A stretch of 64,000 nt of DNA from Pseudarthrobacter sp. MM222 (GTDB taxonomy: Bacteria > Actinomycetota > Actinomycetes > Actinomycetales > Micrococcaceae), in NCBI RefSeq assembly GCF_947090775.1, contig NZ_OX352321.1, positions 3,720,001 through 3,784,000 of the forward strand. The letters run 5' to 3'. The position numbers and the translations under genes are program-made. This document shows, piece after piece, positions 8,157-20,587 of this stretch (its first letter is position 1; every line of letters starts with the position of its first letter). The notes beneath the pieces are model-generated. The model searched no databases, had not been told where the DNA came from, and was given only the letters and a program-made list of their open reading frames with translations.

Positions 8157-9164
8157 TCAGGCAGTGGCGGCGAGCAGTGAGCTGGCTTCCTGGCGGGTGC
8201 TGCCGGAGCTTTCGATGTGCGCGAGCTCGGCGGGGATTTCCCAGCCCTTCTTGCGCATCGCGGTGGCCCACAGCCGGCCGGCGCGGTAGGAAGACCGCAC
8301 CAGCGGACCGCTCATGACGCCGAGGAAGCCGATCTCGTCGGCTTCGTGCTGCAGGTCAACGAACTCCTGCGGCTTGACCCAGCGGTCCACCGGCAGGTGC
8401 CGCTCGCTCGGGCGCAGGTACTGCGTAATCGTGATCAGGTCGCAGCCGGCCTCATGCAGGTCCCGCAGCGCCTCGGAGATTTCCTCCCGCGTTTCGCCCA
8501 TGCCCAGGATCAGGTTGGACTTGGTCACCATGCCCAGCTTGCGGCCCTGCGTGATCACGTCCAGGGAGCGGTCGTAGCGGAACGCCGGCCGGATGCGCTT
8601 GAAGATCCGCGGGACGGTCTCGACGTTGTGGGCGAACACCTCGGGCTTGGAGTCGCAGATCGCCGCGATGTGCTCCGGCTTGCCGGAGAAGTCCGGGATC
8701 AGGAGTTCGACGCCGGTGCCCGGGTTGAGCTCATGGATCTTGCGGACCGTTTCGGCGTAGAGCCAGACGCCCTCGTCGGCGAGGTCGTCGCGGGCCACTC
8801 CGGTGACCGTGGCGTAGCGCAGCTGCATCGCCTGGACGGAGCGGGCCACCTTGGTGGGTTCGAACATGTCCACCGGGGAGGGCTTGCCCGTATCGATCTG
8901 GCAGAAGTCGCAGCGGCGGGTGCATTCGGACCCGCCGATCAGGAAGGTCGCTTCCTTGTCTTCCCAGCACTCGAAGATGTTGGGGCAGCCGGCCTCTTCA
9001 CAGACAGTGTGGAGGCCCTCCTTCTTGACCAGGTTCTTGAGCTGCACGAACTCCGGGCCCATCTGGACCTTGGCCTTGATCCATTCCGGCTTACGTTCCA
9101 CCGGTGTGGCCGCATTTCGCTGCTCGATACGCAGCATCTTCCGGCCTTCTGGTGCCAGTGTCAT
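8157..9164 (-). CDS. lipA: Lipoyl synthase
   Basis: LipA inserts two sulfur atoms into the octanoyl chain on lipoyl proteins such as GcvH, using radical SAM chemistry. Both clusters are visible: [12 protein letters not shown] (C-x4-C-x5-C, auxiliary 4Fe-4S) and CTRRCDFC (CxxxCxxC, radical SAM 4Fe-4S), then [11 protein letters not shown] and RPSERHLPV. It is about 335 aa, the normal length. I prefer the ATG at 9164 (MTLAPEG), which has AAGGAAAGAG upstream, over the ATG at 9185 that overlaps the sdaA stop. There is no lipB beside it. The position in the gcv operon implies dedicated maturation of GcvH. Confidence 0.95.
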   Translation of the reverse strand: MTLAPEGRKMLRIEQRNAATPVERKPEWIKAKVQMGPEFVQLKNLVKKEGLHTVCEEAGCPNIFECWEDKEATFLIGGSECTRRCDFCQIDTGKPSPVDMFEPTKVARSVQAMQLRYATVTGVARDDLADEGVWLYAETVRKIHELNPGTGVELLIPDFSGKPEHIAAICDSKPEVFAHNVETVPRIFKRIRPAFRYDRSLDVITQGRKLGMVTKSNLILGMGETREEISEALRDLHEAGCDLITITQYLRPSERHLPVDRWVKPQEFVDLQHEADEIGFLGVMSGPLVRSSYRAGRLWATAMRKKGWEIPAELAHIESSGSTRQEASSLLAATA

Positions 9165-9178
9165 TTGTTCTCTTTCCT

Positions 9179-10576
9179 TCAGCATTCGACGACGTTGACG
9201 GCGAGGCCGCCCATGGCCGTTTCCTTGTATTTGGAGCTCATGTCCTTGCCGGTCTCGCGCATGGTCACGATGACCTCGTCCAGGGACACCCGGTGGGTTC
9301 CGTCGCCCCAGAGCGCCATCTTGGCGGCGTTGATCGCCTTCGCTGCGGCGATCGCGTTGCGTTCGATGCAGGGGATCTGCACGAGCCCGCCGATCGGGTC
9401 GCAGGTCAGTCCCAGGTTGTGCTCCATCGCAATTTCCGCGGCGTTCTCCACCTGCTGCGGGGTGCCGCCCAGAACTTCGGCCAGGCCGGCGGCGGCCATC
9501 GACGACGCCGAGCCCACCTCGCCCTGGCAGCCGACCTCGGCTCCGGAGATCGAGGCCTGTTCCTTGTAGAGCACCCCGACGGCGGCCGCGGTCAGCAGGA
9601 ACTTAACCACGACGTCGTCGCGGTCCGCCTGGGTGGCCTTGTCCATCCCGGGGGCGAAGTGCAGGGCGTAATACAGCACGGCGGGAATGATGCCGGCGGC
9701 GCCGTTGGTGGGCGCGGTGACCACCCGGCCGCCGGAGGCGTTCTCCTCGTTCACGGCCAGGGCAATCAGGTTCACCCATTCCTGCCAGTACTTCGGGTCC
9801 CGGTCCTTGTCCTCCTTCATCAGGCGCTCGTGCCAGTCGGGGGCCCGGCGCCGGACCTTCAGCCCGCCCGGGAGCAGGCCTTCGCGCTTGAGGCTGACCT
9901 GGACGCAGCCCTCCATGACGGAGTAGATGTGCAGCAGGCCTTCCCGGATCTCCTCCTCGGTGTAGCTGTCTTCTTCATTGATCCGCATCACCTCGCTAAC
10001 GCTCAGCGAGGTTTTCTGACAGTGTTCCAGCAGCTCGGCGGCGGTGCGGAAGGGGAACGGAAGCTCCTGCTTGGACTCGTCGAGTTCCTTGAGCGCGGCG
10101 TCCTCCTCGCCCTCGCGGACGATGAAGCCACCGCCTACGGAGAAGAACGTGGCACTGCGCAGGACTTCGCCGTCGGCGGCGAAGACGGTGAATGTCATGC
10201 CGTTGGTGTGCCGGGGCAGGATGGTGAGCGGGCGCAGCACCATGTCCTTCACGCCGTACGGCAGGGGGACGGCGCCGGCCAGCTGCAGCGTTCCGGTTTC
10301 GGCGATCGCGGCGAGCCGTGCCTCCACTTCCTCGGGCAGGATCAGCTCAGGGTGGAAGCCCTCCAGGCCAAGCAGGATCGCGGTCATGGTGCCGTGGCCG
10401 TGCCCGGTGGCGGCGAGGGAGCCGTAGAGGTCCACGCGCAGCGACGCCACCCGGTCAAGGATTCCGGAGGCCTTGAGCTCTTCGGCGAAGACTGCGGCGG
10501 CCCGCATGGGGCCCACGGTGTGCGAACTGGATGGTCCTATTCCGATGGAAAAAAGGTCAAAGACTCCAACAGCCAT
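9179..10576 (-). CDS. sdaA: L-serine ammonia-lyase (iron-sulfur, single chain)
   Basis: This is a 465-aa fused L-serine dehydratase converting L-serine to pyruvate and ammonia. The beta-type N-terminal domain has [20 protein letters not shown] at 6-25 (SSSHT motif). The C-terminal alpha domain carries the cysteines of the catalytic 4Fe-4S cluster, in [22 protein letters not shown] and IPCIERNA. With SHMT and the glycine cleavage system it completes a route from glycine to pyruvate. The gene ends 14 bases before lipA. Upstream of it lies a strong inverted repeat that may separate it partly from glyA. Confidence 0.95.
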   Translation of the reverse strand: MAVGVFDLFSIGIGPSSSHTVGPMRAAAVFAEELKASGILDRVASLRVDLYGSLAATGHGHGTMTAILLGLEGFHPELILPEEVEARLAAIAETGTLQLAGAVPLPYGVKDMVLRPLTILPRHTNGMTFTVFAADGEVLRSATFFSVGGGFIVREGEEDAALKELDESKQELPFPFRTAAELLEHCQKTSLSVSEVMRINEEDSYTEEEIREGLLHIYSVMEGCVQVSLKREGLLPGGLKVRRRAPDWHERLMKEDKDRDPKYWQEWVNLIALAVNEENASGGRVVTAPTNGAAGIIPAVLYYALHFAPGMDKATQADRDDVVVKFLLTAAAVGVLYKEQASISGAEVGCQGEVGSASSMAAAGLAEVLGGTPQQVENAAEIAMEHNLGLTCDPIGGLVQIPCIERNAIAAAKAINAAKMALWGDGTHRVSLDEVIVTMRETGKDMSSKYKETAMGGLAVNVVEC

Positions 10577-10633
10577 GGTGGGTGCCTTCCGCTGAAAAAG
10601 TGAGAATGATGGTCAATGGCTAAAGGCGGGGCC

Positions 10634-10678
10634 TACCGCACCGGTCCCGGCCCCCAATAAACCGGGACCGGTGCGGTA
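10634..10678. terminator. 17-bp perfect inverted repeat between glyA and sdaA
   Basis: 10634-10650 pairs perfectly with 10662-10678 over an 11-nt loop. On the minus strand it follows the glyA stop. It lacks a clear T run, so it may be a partial terminator or an mRNA-stability hairpin that lowers expression of sdaA and downstream genes relative to gcv-glyA. Confidence 0.6.
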
Positions 10679-10691
10679 AGCCCAAACAGCG

Positions 10692-12029
10692 TCAGGCGAG
10701 GTTCGCGACTGAGGGGTAGAGCGGGTGGGCGGCCGCGAGGGCCTCCACCCGGGAGCGCAGGCCGGAGAGGTCCGCGCCGGCGTCGGCGGTCAGGGCCTCC
10801 GCGATGATCTCCGCGACTTCGGCAAACGCTGCCTCGCCGAAACCTCGGGTCGCCAGTGCCGGGGTGCCGATCCGCAGCCCCGAGGTGACCATCGGCGGGC
10901 GCGGATCGAACGGCACGGCGTTGCGGTTGACGGTGATGTCGATTTCCGCGAGCCGGTCCTCGGCCTGCTGGCCGTTGAGTTCGCACTCACGCAGGTCCAC
11001 CAGGACCAGGTGCACGTCGGTGCCGCCGGAGATCACGTTGATCCCCTTCGCGGTCACGTCCGGCTGGATGAGCCGCTCGGCGAGGATCCGGGCCCCGGCG
11101 AGGACGCGTTCCTGCCGTTCCCTGAACTCCGGGGACGCGGCGATTTTGAACGCCACGGCCTTGCCCGCGATGACGTGCTCCAGCGGGCCGCCCTGCTGGC
11201 CGGGGAACACGGCCGAGTTGATCTTCTTGGCGATGTCCGCGTCGTTGCTCAGGATGATCCCGCCGCGCGGACCGGCGAGGGTCTTGTGCGTCGTGGACGT
11301 GGTCACGTGCGCGTGCGGCACCGGGGAGGGGTGCAGCCCGGCCGCGACCAGGCCGGCGAAGTGGGCCATGTCCACCATCAGGTAGGCGCCCACGGAGTCG
11401 GCGATCCGGCGGAACTCGGCGAAGTCCAGCTGCCGGGCGTACGCGGACCAGCCGGCCACGATCAGCCGGGGCTGGTGTTCCCGGGCCAGGCGCTCCACCT
11501 CGGCCATGTCGATCCGGTGGTCATCCTCCCGGACCTGGTACGGGATCACGTTGTAGAGCCGGCCGGAGAAGTTAATCTTCATGCCGTGGGTGAGGTGCCC
11601 GCCGTGGGCCAGGTTCAGGCCCATGATCGTGTCCCCGGGCTTGATCAGGGCGTGCATCACCGAGGCGTTGGCCTGCGCGCCGGAGTGCGGCTGCACGTTC
11701 GCGTACCCGGCGCCGAACAGGGCCTTGACCCGGTCGATCGCGAGCTGCTCGACGACGTCGACGTGCTCGCAGCCGCCGTAGTAGCGCTTGCCCGGGTAGC
11801 CCTCGGCGTACTTGTTCGTCAGCACGGAACCCTGCGCCTGCATCACGGCCCTGGCCGTGTGGTTCTCCGAGGCGATCATCTCCAGGCCCTCGCGCTGGCG
11901 GGTCAGCTCATCATCGATCTTCGCCGCGATCTCCGGATCCAGCGCCGACAGGTCCGCATCCAGGCTCGGCGAAATGACCTGCTCGAACGTTGCCGTTGCG
12001 ACTGTTGTGCTGCCTGCGGCGGCGTTCAC
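10692..12029 (-). CDS. glyA: Serine hydroxymethyltransferase
   Basis: GlyA (445 aa) is a PLP enzyme interconverting glycine plus methylene-THF with serine plus THF. The cofactor lysine lies in [14 protein letters not shown] near residue 249. [24 protein letters not shown] and the C-terminal [12 protein letters not shown] are typical. The start is GTG at 12029 and overlaps the gcvH stop by 4 bases, so translation is coupled. The first 20 or so residues are an extra alanine-rich extension compared with many SHMTs. It is probably a second, catabolic copy devoted to this operon, but whether another glyA exists cannot be seen here. Confidence 0.95.
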   Translation of the reverse strand: MNAAAGSTTVATATFEQVISPSLDADLSALDPEIAAKIDDELTRQREGLEMIASENHTARAVMQAQGSVLTNKYAEGYPGKRYYGGCEHVDVVEQLAIDRVKALFGAGYANVQPHSGAQANASVMHALIKPGDTIMGLNLAHGGHLTHGMKINFSGRLYNVIPYQVREDDHRIDMAEVERLAREHQPRLIVAGWSAYARQLDFAEFRRIADSVGAYLMVDMAHFAGLVAAGLHPSPVPHAHVTTSTTHKTLAGPRGGIILSNDADIAKKINSAVFPGQQGGPLEHVIAGKAVAFKIAASPEFRERQERVLAGARILAERLIQPDVTAKGINVISGGTDVHLVLVDLRECELNGQQAEDRLAEIDITVNRNAVPFDPRPPMVTSGLRIGTPALATRGFGEAAFAEVAEIIAEALTADAGADLSGLRSRVEALAAAHPLYPSVANLA

Positions 12030-12409
12030 AGTTCGCCACCGTTGGCTGCTGCGTACTCTTCAGCGGACATCAGCGGGCCTTCTTCGGTCACAGCGACCTT
12101 GAACAGCCAGCCGGCACCATAGGGGTCGCTGTTGATCAGGGCGGGATCCGAAACAACTTCATCATTGATCTCCACGACCTCGCCGGTGACCGGGGCATAC
12201 AGGTCCGAGACCGACTTGGTCGACTCCACCTCCCCGCACGTCTCCCCCGCGGTCACCACCGAGCCCACCTCGGGCAGGTCCACGTACACAATGTCGCCCA
12301 GGGCGTCGGCAGCCACAGCGGAGATCCCGACGCCGGTAGGCCCCGATCCGTCAACAGCAACCCACTCGTGCTCGGCGGAGTACTTCAGTTCAGCAACAAC
12401 TTTTGCCAT
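12026..12409 (-). CDS. gcvH: Glycine cleavage system H protein
   Basis: This is the 127-aa lipoyl carrier that shuttles the aminomethyl group between P, T and L proteins. The lipoylated lysine is Lys65 in [18 protein letters not shown]. The N-terminus ([16 protein letters not shown]) is typical. The chosen ATG at 12409 has AAGGA 7-8 bases upstream. The open frame that continues to 12643 runs through tandem repeats and is not part of the protein. It is followed by glyA with a 4-base overlap. The T gene is separated from it by an unusual 237-bp spacer holding the repeats. Confidence 0.96.
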   Translation of the reverse strand: MAKVVAELKYSAEHEWVAVDGSGPTGVGISAVAADALGDIVYVDLPEVGSVVTAGETCGEVESTKSVSDLYAPVTGEVVEINDEVVSDPALINSDPYGAGWLFKVAVTEEGPLMSAEEYAAANGGEL

Positions 12410-12438
12410 GTGTATTTCCTTCAATCTGGTGTGTGAAA

Positions 12439-12610
12439 AGTGATAGAGCGTCGGCTCAAACCCTGCGGAAGGTGAGAGAGCGTCGGCCCAAACCCTGCGG
12501 AAGGTGAGAGAACGACGGCCCAAACGCGCGGAAGGTGAGAGAACGACGGCCCAAACGCGCGGAAGGTGAGAGAGCGTCGGCTCAAACCCTGCGGAAGGTG
12601 AGAGAGCGTC
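12439..12610. repeat. Tandem 31-32 nt repeats between gcvT and gcvH
   Basis: Five complete units lie head to tail at 12439-12470, 12471-12502, 12503-12533, 12534-12564 and 12565-12596, with a partial sixth at 12597-12610. Each begins with ggtgagagag or a close variant and ends with gcggaa. Units 1, 2 and 5 are 32 nt and share a ccctgcgg centre. Units 3 and 4 are 31 nt, identical to each other, with acgcgcgg. There are no spacers, so this is not a CRISPR array. The block lies inside the gcv operon on the transcribed strand. Confidence 0.9.
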
Positions 12611-12646
12611 CAGAGGGGCCGGCCCCGACGGGGCCGTTAGCAACGG

Positions 12647-13783
12647 CTACTTTTCGCGCTTGTAGAACGGCAGTGCGACGACTTCGAACGGCTCTGCCTT
12701 GCCGCGCAGGTCGATGTCCAGGGCGGTGCCGGGAGTTGCGTGCTCGACGTCGACGTAGGCCATCGCGATGGGGTAACCCAGGGTGGGGCTCGGCTGGCCG
12801 GATGTGACCTCGCCAACCGCGTTGCCGTCCTTGAGCACCGGGTAGTGGCCGCGGCCGGCCCGGCGCCCGAGGCCCTTGAGGCCAACGAGCTTGCGCCCGG
12901 TGGTGGCGCCGGCGCCCGCTGCCTTAAGTTCGCTCAGGGCTGCCTTGCCGATGAAGTCTGACTCCTTAGCGAGCGAGACAACCGGGCCCAAGCCTGCTGC
13001 GTAGGGGTTCCCTTCGCGGGAGAGCTCATTGCCATAAAGCGGCATACCGGCTTCGAGGCGCAGCGAGTCGCGGCAGGCCAAACCGGCGGGGATGAGGCCG
13101 TGGCCGGCACCGGTTTCCAGCAATGCCTCCCACAGGCCGGCTGCGTCCTCGTTGGGAAGGTAGATCTCGAAGCCGTCCTCGCCGGTGTAGCCGGTGCGGG
13201 CCAGCAGCAGGTCTTGTCCGTTGATCTGAACCTCAACCGCGGCGTAGTACTTGAGCTCGGTGACCAGCTCGTGCTGCTCGGCCGGGACCAGCGTCAGCAG
13301 GATGACCGCTGCGTTCGGCCCCTGGACGGCGATCAGCGAAGTCGCGTCGGAAACGTCCTCCACCGTGACATCGAATCCTCCCTCTTTGCCGGACCCGGCC
13401 CGTTCCGCCAGTGCTGCGGCGACCACCGCGGCGTTGCCGGCGTTGGGGACCACCAGGTACTTCTGCTCCTCGCGGCGGTAGGAGATCAGGTCATCGATGA
13501 TGCCGCCGTCTTCCTGGCAGAATAGCGAGTACTTGGCCTTGCCCACGGCCACGGCCGACAGCTTGCCGGCGAGGGCGTAGTCCAGGAACGCGGCGGCGTC
13601 CGGGCCGGTGACCCAGACTTCGCCCATGTGGGAGAGGTCGAACAGGCCTGCGGCGTTGCGCACGGCGTGGTGTTCGGACAGCTCGGAGTTGTACTTCAGG
13701 GGCATCTGCCAGCCGCCGAAGTCGGTGAAGGAGGCGCCGGCCTTCTTGTGCTCTTCGTAGAGGGCCGTGTAGTTCTCAGTCAT
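12647..13783 (-). CDS. gcvT: Glycine cleavage system T protein (aminomethyltransferase)
   Basis: GcvT (378 aa) transfers the methylene group from aminomethyl-H protein to tetrahydrofolate and releases ammonia. Typical segments are FTDFGGWQMPLKY near 18-30, AAGLFDLSHMGEVWVTG, LLARTGYTGEDGFEIYLP near 195 and the C-terminal GEVTSGQPSPTLGYPIAMAYV. The start ATG at 13783 follows the gcvP stop by 10 bases and has AAGGA overlapping that stop. An open frame continues upstream inside gcvP and was rejected. Confidence 0.97.
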   Translation of the reverse strand: MTENYTALYEEHKKAGASFTDFGGWQMPLKYNSELSEHHAVRNAAGLFDLSHMGEVWVTGPDAAAFLDYALAGKLSAVAVGKAKYSLFCQEDGGIIDDLISYRREEQKYLVVPNAGNAAVVAAALAERAGSGKEGGFDVTVEDVSDATSLIAVQGPNAAVILLTLVPAEQHELVTELKYYAAVEVQINGQDLLLARTGYTGEDGFEIYLPNEDAAGLWEALLETGAGHGLIPAGLACRDSLRLEAGMPLYGNELSREGNPYAAGLGPVVSLAKESDFIGKAALSELKAAGAGATTGRKLVGLKGLGRRAGRGHYPVLKDGNAVGEVTSGQPSPTLGYPIAMAYVDVEHATPGTALDIDLRGKAEPFEVVALPFYKREK

Positions 13784-13793
13784 CAGGGGATCC

Positions 13794-16661
<2,868 letters not shown>

Positions 16662-16681
16662 TGAGGAACTCCATAATTCAG

Positions 16682-16699
16682 GTGGCGCCAAAGTGCCAC
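16682..16699 (-). promoter_or_regulatory. Short hairpin between glycine riboswitch and gcvP
   Basis: GTGGC at 16682-16686 pairs with GCCAC at 16695-16699 over an 8-nt loop, about 20 bases before the gcvP start. It may belong to the riboswitch expression platform. There is no T run, so translational control is more likely than termination. Confidence 0.35.
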
Positions 16700-16720
16700 G
16701 ATGATTCGGGTTCCTCCCCG

Positions 16721-16912
16721 CTCTGTATTGGACCTGAGAGTTTCCGTTTTGCCTGCTGTTAGCAGCGCGCCACTTGCACCGTCGGTGAGCCCGGTTTCCC
16801 GGACTGCTTTCCAGAGTTGCCTTGCCGCGGCGGTACGTGGGCCTGAGAGATTCCTGGGGAGGATTTGCTCCTACGGCGCCTGCTGAACGTACCGGCAGGA
16901 CTCTCCCGCCGC
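16721..16912 (-). ncRNA. Tandem glycine riboswitch
   Basis: On the minus strand, two consecutive gcvT-type aptamers are visible. The first (about 16820-16912) opens with gggagagtcctgccgg and holds GGCGCCGTAGGAGCAA and AATCTCTCAGGCCC. The second (about 16721-16815) has CTCTGGAAAGCAG, CACCGACGGTGCAAGTGG and AACTCTCAGGTCC. These are the conserved strings of the glycine riboswitch, which in most bacteria turns on the glycine cleavage genes when glycine binds. It lies 60 bases upstream of gcvP. Confidence 0.95.
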
Positions 16913-17019
16913 AGATCATAAGCCGTGCCACTGGTGGGTGACACGGCTCACACGCTACCTCTTGGGCGGACGGGATGCAAGGAGCCGGTTCACATGTGTC
17001 GTTGTTTACCCCCAGACGA

Positions 17020-17025
17020 TAGCTT
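17020..17025 (+). promoter_or_regulatory. Possible -10 box for leaderless MOSC gene
   Basis: TAGCTT lies 6 bases before the ATG at 17032, the spacing of leaderless actinobacterial promoters. No Shine-Dalgarno sequence is present. No convincing -35 box is seen. Confidence 0.35.
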
Positions 17026-17031
17026 TGAAGT

Positions 17032-17604
17032 ATGACGGCTAGCTACAGGTACGACGTTGAGGTCCTGCATCTGCTCGTGTCGCCGGCGCACGCTTACTTC
17101 GGCCGCGCGCGCGAGGGTGCAGCCGATGTCCCCACCACCGACGCCGGGCAGGCAGAGCTGGTGGCCGGCAAGGGCGTCGTCGGTGACCGGTTCTTCGGCA
17201 AGGCCGCGCACATGGATGCAGCAGTCACCTTGATCGCGGCCGAGGCCCTCGAAGCGATGGCCTTAGAGCTGGGCGTCGAGCCGTTCGACCCGCTCCTGAC
17301 CCGGCGCAACGTGGTCCTCCGGGGAGCCCAGCTGGCTCCGCTGCTCGGACACGCTTTCGCGCTGGAATCCCGCGGCGACCTGGTGCGGCTCAAGGCCGGG
17401 CGGCCTGCTCACCCTTGTGCCTGGATGGACGAGATGCTCGCCCCGGGTGCCCACAAGGCCATGCGGGGGCGGGGCGGAATGCGCTGCCAGGTGTTGTCCG
17501 ACGGCGTCCTGCACCGCGGACCCGCCGTCCTGATCAGTCCCGTGCAGCTGGACCCAGAGCGCGCAGGCGACGCGACCTTGCTGCGCCCGTCCCGGTTGCC
17601 CTAG
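17032..17604 (+). CDS. MOSC-domain protein
   Basis: This 190-aa protein has the MOSC fold used to carry molybdenum-cofactor-bound sulfur. The conserved cysteine is Cys129 in [22 protein letters not shown] near 46-56 and [10 protein letters not shown] near 89-98 are the other family segments. Stand-alone MOSC proteins of this type (YiiM-like) act in sulfur transfer or detoxification of N-hydroxylated compounds. The specific partner is not visible here. It is transcribed divergently from the riboswitch-headed operon and converges on the VOC gene. Confidence 0.85.
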   Translation: MTASYRYDVEVLHLLVSPAHAYFGRAREGAADVPTTDAGQAELVAGKGVVGDRFFGKAAHMDAAVTLIAAEALEAMALELGVEPFDPLLTRRNVVLRGAQLAPLLGHAFALESRGDLVRLKAGRPAHPCAWMDEMLAPGAHKAMRGRGGMRCQVLSDGVLHRGPAVLISPVQLDPERAGDATLLRPSRLP

Positions 17605-17622
17605 CCCGGTCCGGTCCGCAGA

Positions 17623-17994
17623 TCAGACGTGCTGATCGACGAGCACCGGGTTGCCGTCCGGATCCAGGACGATGAAGCTCGCCGGCCCCGTCGTTCCCTC
17701 GTCAGCCTCGGACAGGAACTCCATGCCCTTGGCTTTGAGTTCCCGCTGGAGTTCGCGTATATCGGTGAACGCGTCCACCGCCTCCGCGTTCTGGTTCCAG
17801 CCCGGGTTGAACGTGAGCATGTTCTTCTCAAACATTCCCTGGAAGAGGCCGATGACGGTCTCGCCGTTCTTCAGGATCAACCAGTTCTGGTTCGGGTCGC
17901 CCCCGAAACTGCTGAAGCCAAGGTTCTCGTAGAACGCGGCAGAAGCCGCGATGTCCTTCACCGCGAGGCTGATCGAAAAAGCGCCGAGCTGCAT
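17623..17994 (-). CDS. VOC-family (glyoxalase/dioxygenase superfamily) protein
   Basis: This 123-aa single-module vicinal-oxygen-chelate protein has a beta-alpha-beta-beta-beta pattern. [25 protein letters not shown] at the start and [19 protein letters not shown] at the end are the paired modules. The substrate is unknown. Such small proteins include antibiotic-binding and glyoxalase-like enzymes. It converges with the MOSC gene with 18 bases between the stops. Confidence 0.85.
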   Translation of the reverse strand: MQLGAFSISLAVKDIAASAAFYENLGFSSFGGDPNQNWLILKNGETVIGLFQGMFEKNMLTFNPGWNQNAEAVDAFTDIRELQRELKAKGMEFLSEADEGTTGPASFIVLDPDGNPVLVDQHV

Positions 17995-18043
17995 GGGTTA
18001 CTCCACTCTCTTGAGGGACGGATGTTACCGATGATACGCGCGG

Positions 18044-18481
18044 CTACGTCGAGGGAAGGCGCTGCTGGTTGACCCTCAGCCGCGCCACGAGCGTGGCGGC
18101 GAGCAGCGCCGTCGTTATTTCCAGAGCTACTACGGCCAGCAGATCGGTGGTGGCCGAGGGGTCGCCGGTGCCTGCGACGCCGGCCTGGTGGCCGTGGCCG
18201 GACGCGCCGCTCCCCAGCAGCAGGAAGCCATGGACCGCCACCATCAACAGCGCAGAAGCCATGACCTGTCGAAGGGCCGTGATCCTGCTGTGCCGCCAGA
18301 TGTGCACGGTGCAGGGAACACACACGGCGGCCAGCGCCAACATCACCGCGTTCAGCCAGGCGCCGTGGTGATTTTCGACTGCGAGCCACAGGTGTGTGAG
18401 GCACGATGCGGCCGTAAGAACGGCACAGAGGCGGGGGTGCAGGACGGGCCCCTGACGGACCCGTCCCGCGGCCAGTGTCAT
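18044..18481 (-). CDS. Small hypothetical membrane protein
   Basis: This 145-aa protein has about four hydrophobic segments (for example LCAVLTAASCLTHLWLAV, AVMLALAAVCVPCTVHIW, VMASALLMVAVHGFLLLG, LLAVVALEITTALLAATLVA) and several histidines in the loops. I do not recognise the family. It begins 10 bases after the stop of the amine oxidase on the same strand and is probably cotranscribed with it. A role linked to the copper enzyme is only a guess from position and histidines. Confidence 0.6.
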   Translation of the reverse strand: MTLAAGRVRQGPVLHPRLCAVLTAASCLTHLWLAVENHHGAWLNAVMLALAAVCVPCTVHIWRHSRITALRQVMASALLMVAVHGFLLLGSGASGHGHQAGVAGTGDPSATTDLLAVVALEITTALLAATLVARLRVNQQRLPST

Positions 18482-18490
18482 GCCAAGTGC

Positions 18491-20464
18491 CTAGCCGTGG
18501 CAGTGGCCGGCGGCCTGATGCGACGAGCCGCCCTGCCCGCAGCTGGCATCCCGACCCGGCGGAACATCCAGGACCGGGCTCCGGTCGAAGAAGCCTTCAG
18601 GCCGCAGTTTGAAGCCCACGGAGTCCACGGGCATTATGGGCCAGTCCTCCATACGCGGGAAGTGCGTCAGCCCGAAGGTGTGCCACACCACGATGTCCTG
18701 CCCGTCGATGTCGCGGTCCTGGGCTACGTAGGCCGGCAGGCCGGCTCCGCCTGGATGCTGGTTTACGAAGTCGCCCGTCGGGTAGCGCTCGTCGTCGGCG
18801 TAGCGGGTGACCCAGAGGTCCTTGGTGGCGAAGGCGGCGCGTGCGGCGATGGAGGATCCCGGGTCCGCGAGCAGCGTGGGCTGGTTTTCCGCGTGGAGCT
18901 TGTAGCCCACGGGTTCACCCAGACGGTTCAGGGATTCGGGGTTGGAGATGATCCAGACCCTGCCTGAGCGGGCATCAGCTTCCCGGACGCCTTCGGACTC
19001 ACGGGCGAGCACGGTGCGCTTGCGGGAGAATGCGTTGCCGCGTTCATTGCCCTTGCCCATGGCCTGACGGACGACGTCCACTTCTTCCACCCGGTTGGTG
19101 AATCCGTCAACCGCCATGTCCAGCCGTGCGCTGAAGAGGTGCTGGTGGAAGGGAGCGCCGAGGCCGGGGGCGAGCTGAGAGATGTTGTCCGAGCCGCCGT
19201 CGGGGAAGGCGCTGGTGAAGACTACGCCGGTCGCCTTGGCCTCGAATTCGATGGTGCCGTCGAGGTAGAGGTACCAGTAGAAGCCGTAGTCGTAGTTGCC
19301 GATGGTGGTGAAGAACGAGATGACGAGGCGGCGGTTCCGGCGGGTGTAGCCGATGCCGGACCAGAGGTCGCTGTGCTTCGCCAGGATGCCCGAGTCCTCC
19401 TCGTGCATGCAGATGCCGTTGCGGATTTCGCGCGGATTGCCGAGCGCGTCACTGATGACGGGGCTGAGGTAGGTGATGTCGCCGAGGCAGTCGCATCCCA
19501 GCTCGAGGGAGTTGGCGTACTGGCCGACCAGGTATTCGCCGGTGTCGAAGTAGTTCTGCCAGGACCGGATGGGCGACGGGTCGCCGTAGGGAACCACCAT
19601 TTCGGCGATGGATGCCCGGTTGATGATGGGGCGGAGCCTGTCGCCGTCGCGGAATGCGAGGTTGTGCAGCACAACTCCTTCGCGGACGTCGAACCCGACG
19701 TCGACGCTCCACTTCTCCCATTCCACGTGGTTGCCGCCGGTGACGGTGAAGCTGGGGCCCTCGGGCTGGGTGATGCTGATAGGCTTCTGCGTTGTCCGCA
19801 ACGGCCCGGTGAGTTCCGGATCGGTGTAATTGCCGTGCTCGGCCGGGACAGCCACGGCTCCGAGGTCCAGGACCTGCGTCACTTTCTTGCCGACCACATC
19901 CACGTAGGCAACGAGGCCGTCCACCGGGTGCGCCCAGGCGCTGTCCTCCGGAAATTCCTGCACGAACGCCAGGCCGCGAAGGATGCGGCGGCCTTTTTCT
20001 TCCGGGTACTCGAAGACGCCGGCTGAGAGGGGTGCCACTCGTACTTTGCTGACGTCGAGGTCCCGTACCGCCAGGGCGGCCAGCCAGCGCTCATCAGTGG
20101 CCAGCAAGGTTTCCACAACTTCGAACTCCTCCTCGAGGACAGGGAGCTCACCGCTCACGGCGGTATCGAGCTCGACGACGGATTCCACCTCCCGCCGCGT
20201 GGTTGAGACGATCACGTCCCGGGGAGCGCCGCCGGCGACGTCATGGATGAACACCCGGAAGCGCCTGTCGGCCGCTGCCCCGCCGGCTTTCCCGGCTGCC
20301 CGCGCTTCCCCGTCTGCCCGCGCCGGGTCGAGGAGGCCCAGGTAGGCGATGCGGTGCTGGGGCCCGAAGTGCCCGCGGGCGTCCAGGATGGCGCGGACCT
20401 CGGCGATCTCGGAGCCTGTTGCCAGGGCGAATGCCGTTGCTGTGTCTGCTGGTGCAAGCGTCAT
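18491..20464 (-). CDS. Copper-containing primary amine oxidase
   Basis: This 657-aa quinoprotein oxidises primary amines such as phenylethylamine, tyramine or histamine to aldehydes, ammonia and H2O2. The topaquinone precursor is Tyr391 in GNYDYGF. The copper ligands are expected in [11 protein letters not shown] (the HxH pair) and in [13 protein letters not shown]. The catalytic Asp lies in the [13 protein letters not shown] strand upstream. There is no signal peptide, so it is cytosolic. The C-terminal tail is unusually rich in Cys, His and Gly. The aldehyde products would feed the aldehyde dehydrogenase and homoprotocatechuate genes downstream. It is divergent from a TetR regulator. Confidence 0.95.
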   Translation of the reverse strand: MTLAPADTATAFALATGSEIAEVRAILDARGHFGPQHRIAYLGLLDPARADGEARAAGKAGGAAADRRFRVFIHDVAGGAPRDVIVSTTRREVESVVELDTAVSGELPVLEEEFEVVETLLATDERWLAALAVRDLDVSKVRVAPLSAGVFEYPEEKGRRILRGLAFVQEFPEDSAWAHPVDGLVAYVDVVGKKVTQVLDLGAVAVPAEHGNYTDPELTGPLRTTQKPISITQPEGPSFTVTGGNHVEWEKWSVDVGFDVREGVVLHNLAFRDGDRLRPIINRASIAEMVVPYGDPSPIRSWQNYFDTGEYLVGQYANSLELGCDCLGDITYLSPVISDALGNPREIRNGICMHEEDSGILAKHSDLWSGIGYTRRNRRLVISFFTTIGNYDYGFYWYLYLDGTIEFEAKATGVVFTSAFPDGGSDNISQLAPGLGAPFHQHLFSARLDMAVDGFTNRVEEVDVVRQAMGKGNERGNAFSRKRTVLARESEGVREADARSGRVWIISNPESLNRLGEPVGYKLHAENQPTLLADPGSSIAARAAFATKDLWVTRYADDERYPTGDFVNQHPGGAGLPAYVAQDRDIDGQDIVVWHTFGLTHFPRMEDWPIMPVDSVGFKLRPEGFFDRSPVLDVPPGRDASCGQGGSSHQAAGHCHG

Positions 20465-20481
20465 GAAGAAACCTTTGATCG

Positions 20482-20524
20482 GACCATTTTTCGGTCACCG
20501 GGTTTTATTTTCTATAGTTGTAGA
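20482..20524. promoter_or_regulatory. Palindromic elements between amine oxidase and tetR-type gene
   Basis: Two small palindromes lie in the 123-bp divergent gap: GACC-atttttc-GGTC at 20482-20496 and TCTA-tagttg-TAGA at 20511-20524. Either could be the operator of the TetR-family repressor encoded at 20588. This is inferred from position and symmetry only. Confidence 0.35.
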
Positions 20525-20587
20525 TAATAAGTGTCCGTAAGATGGCTCACAAGAGTCTGAGCGAAATATTTCCTGGGAGTAGCCGCG

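Noticed and set aside
12439..12610. CRISPR array
   Set aside because: The units are contiguous with no spacers, and no cas genes are present.
12410..12643. N-terminal extension of gcvH through the tandem repeats
   Set aside because: The frame is open only because the repeats lack stops in it. The ATG at 12409 has a good ribosome binding site and gives a normal-length H protein.
16662..16931. N-terminal extension of gcvP
   Set aside because: It reads through the glycine riboswitch. The ATG at 16661 has a ribosome binding site and the normal N-terminus.
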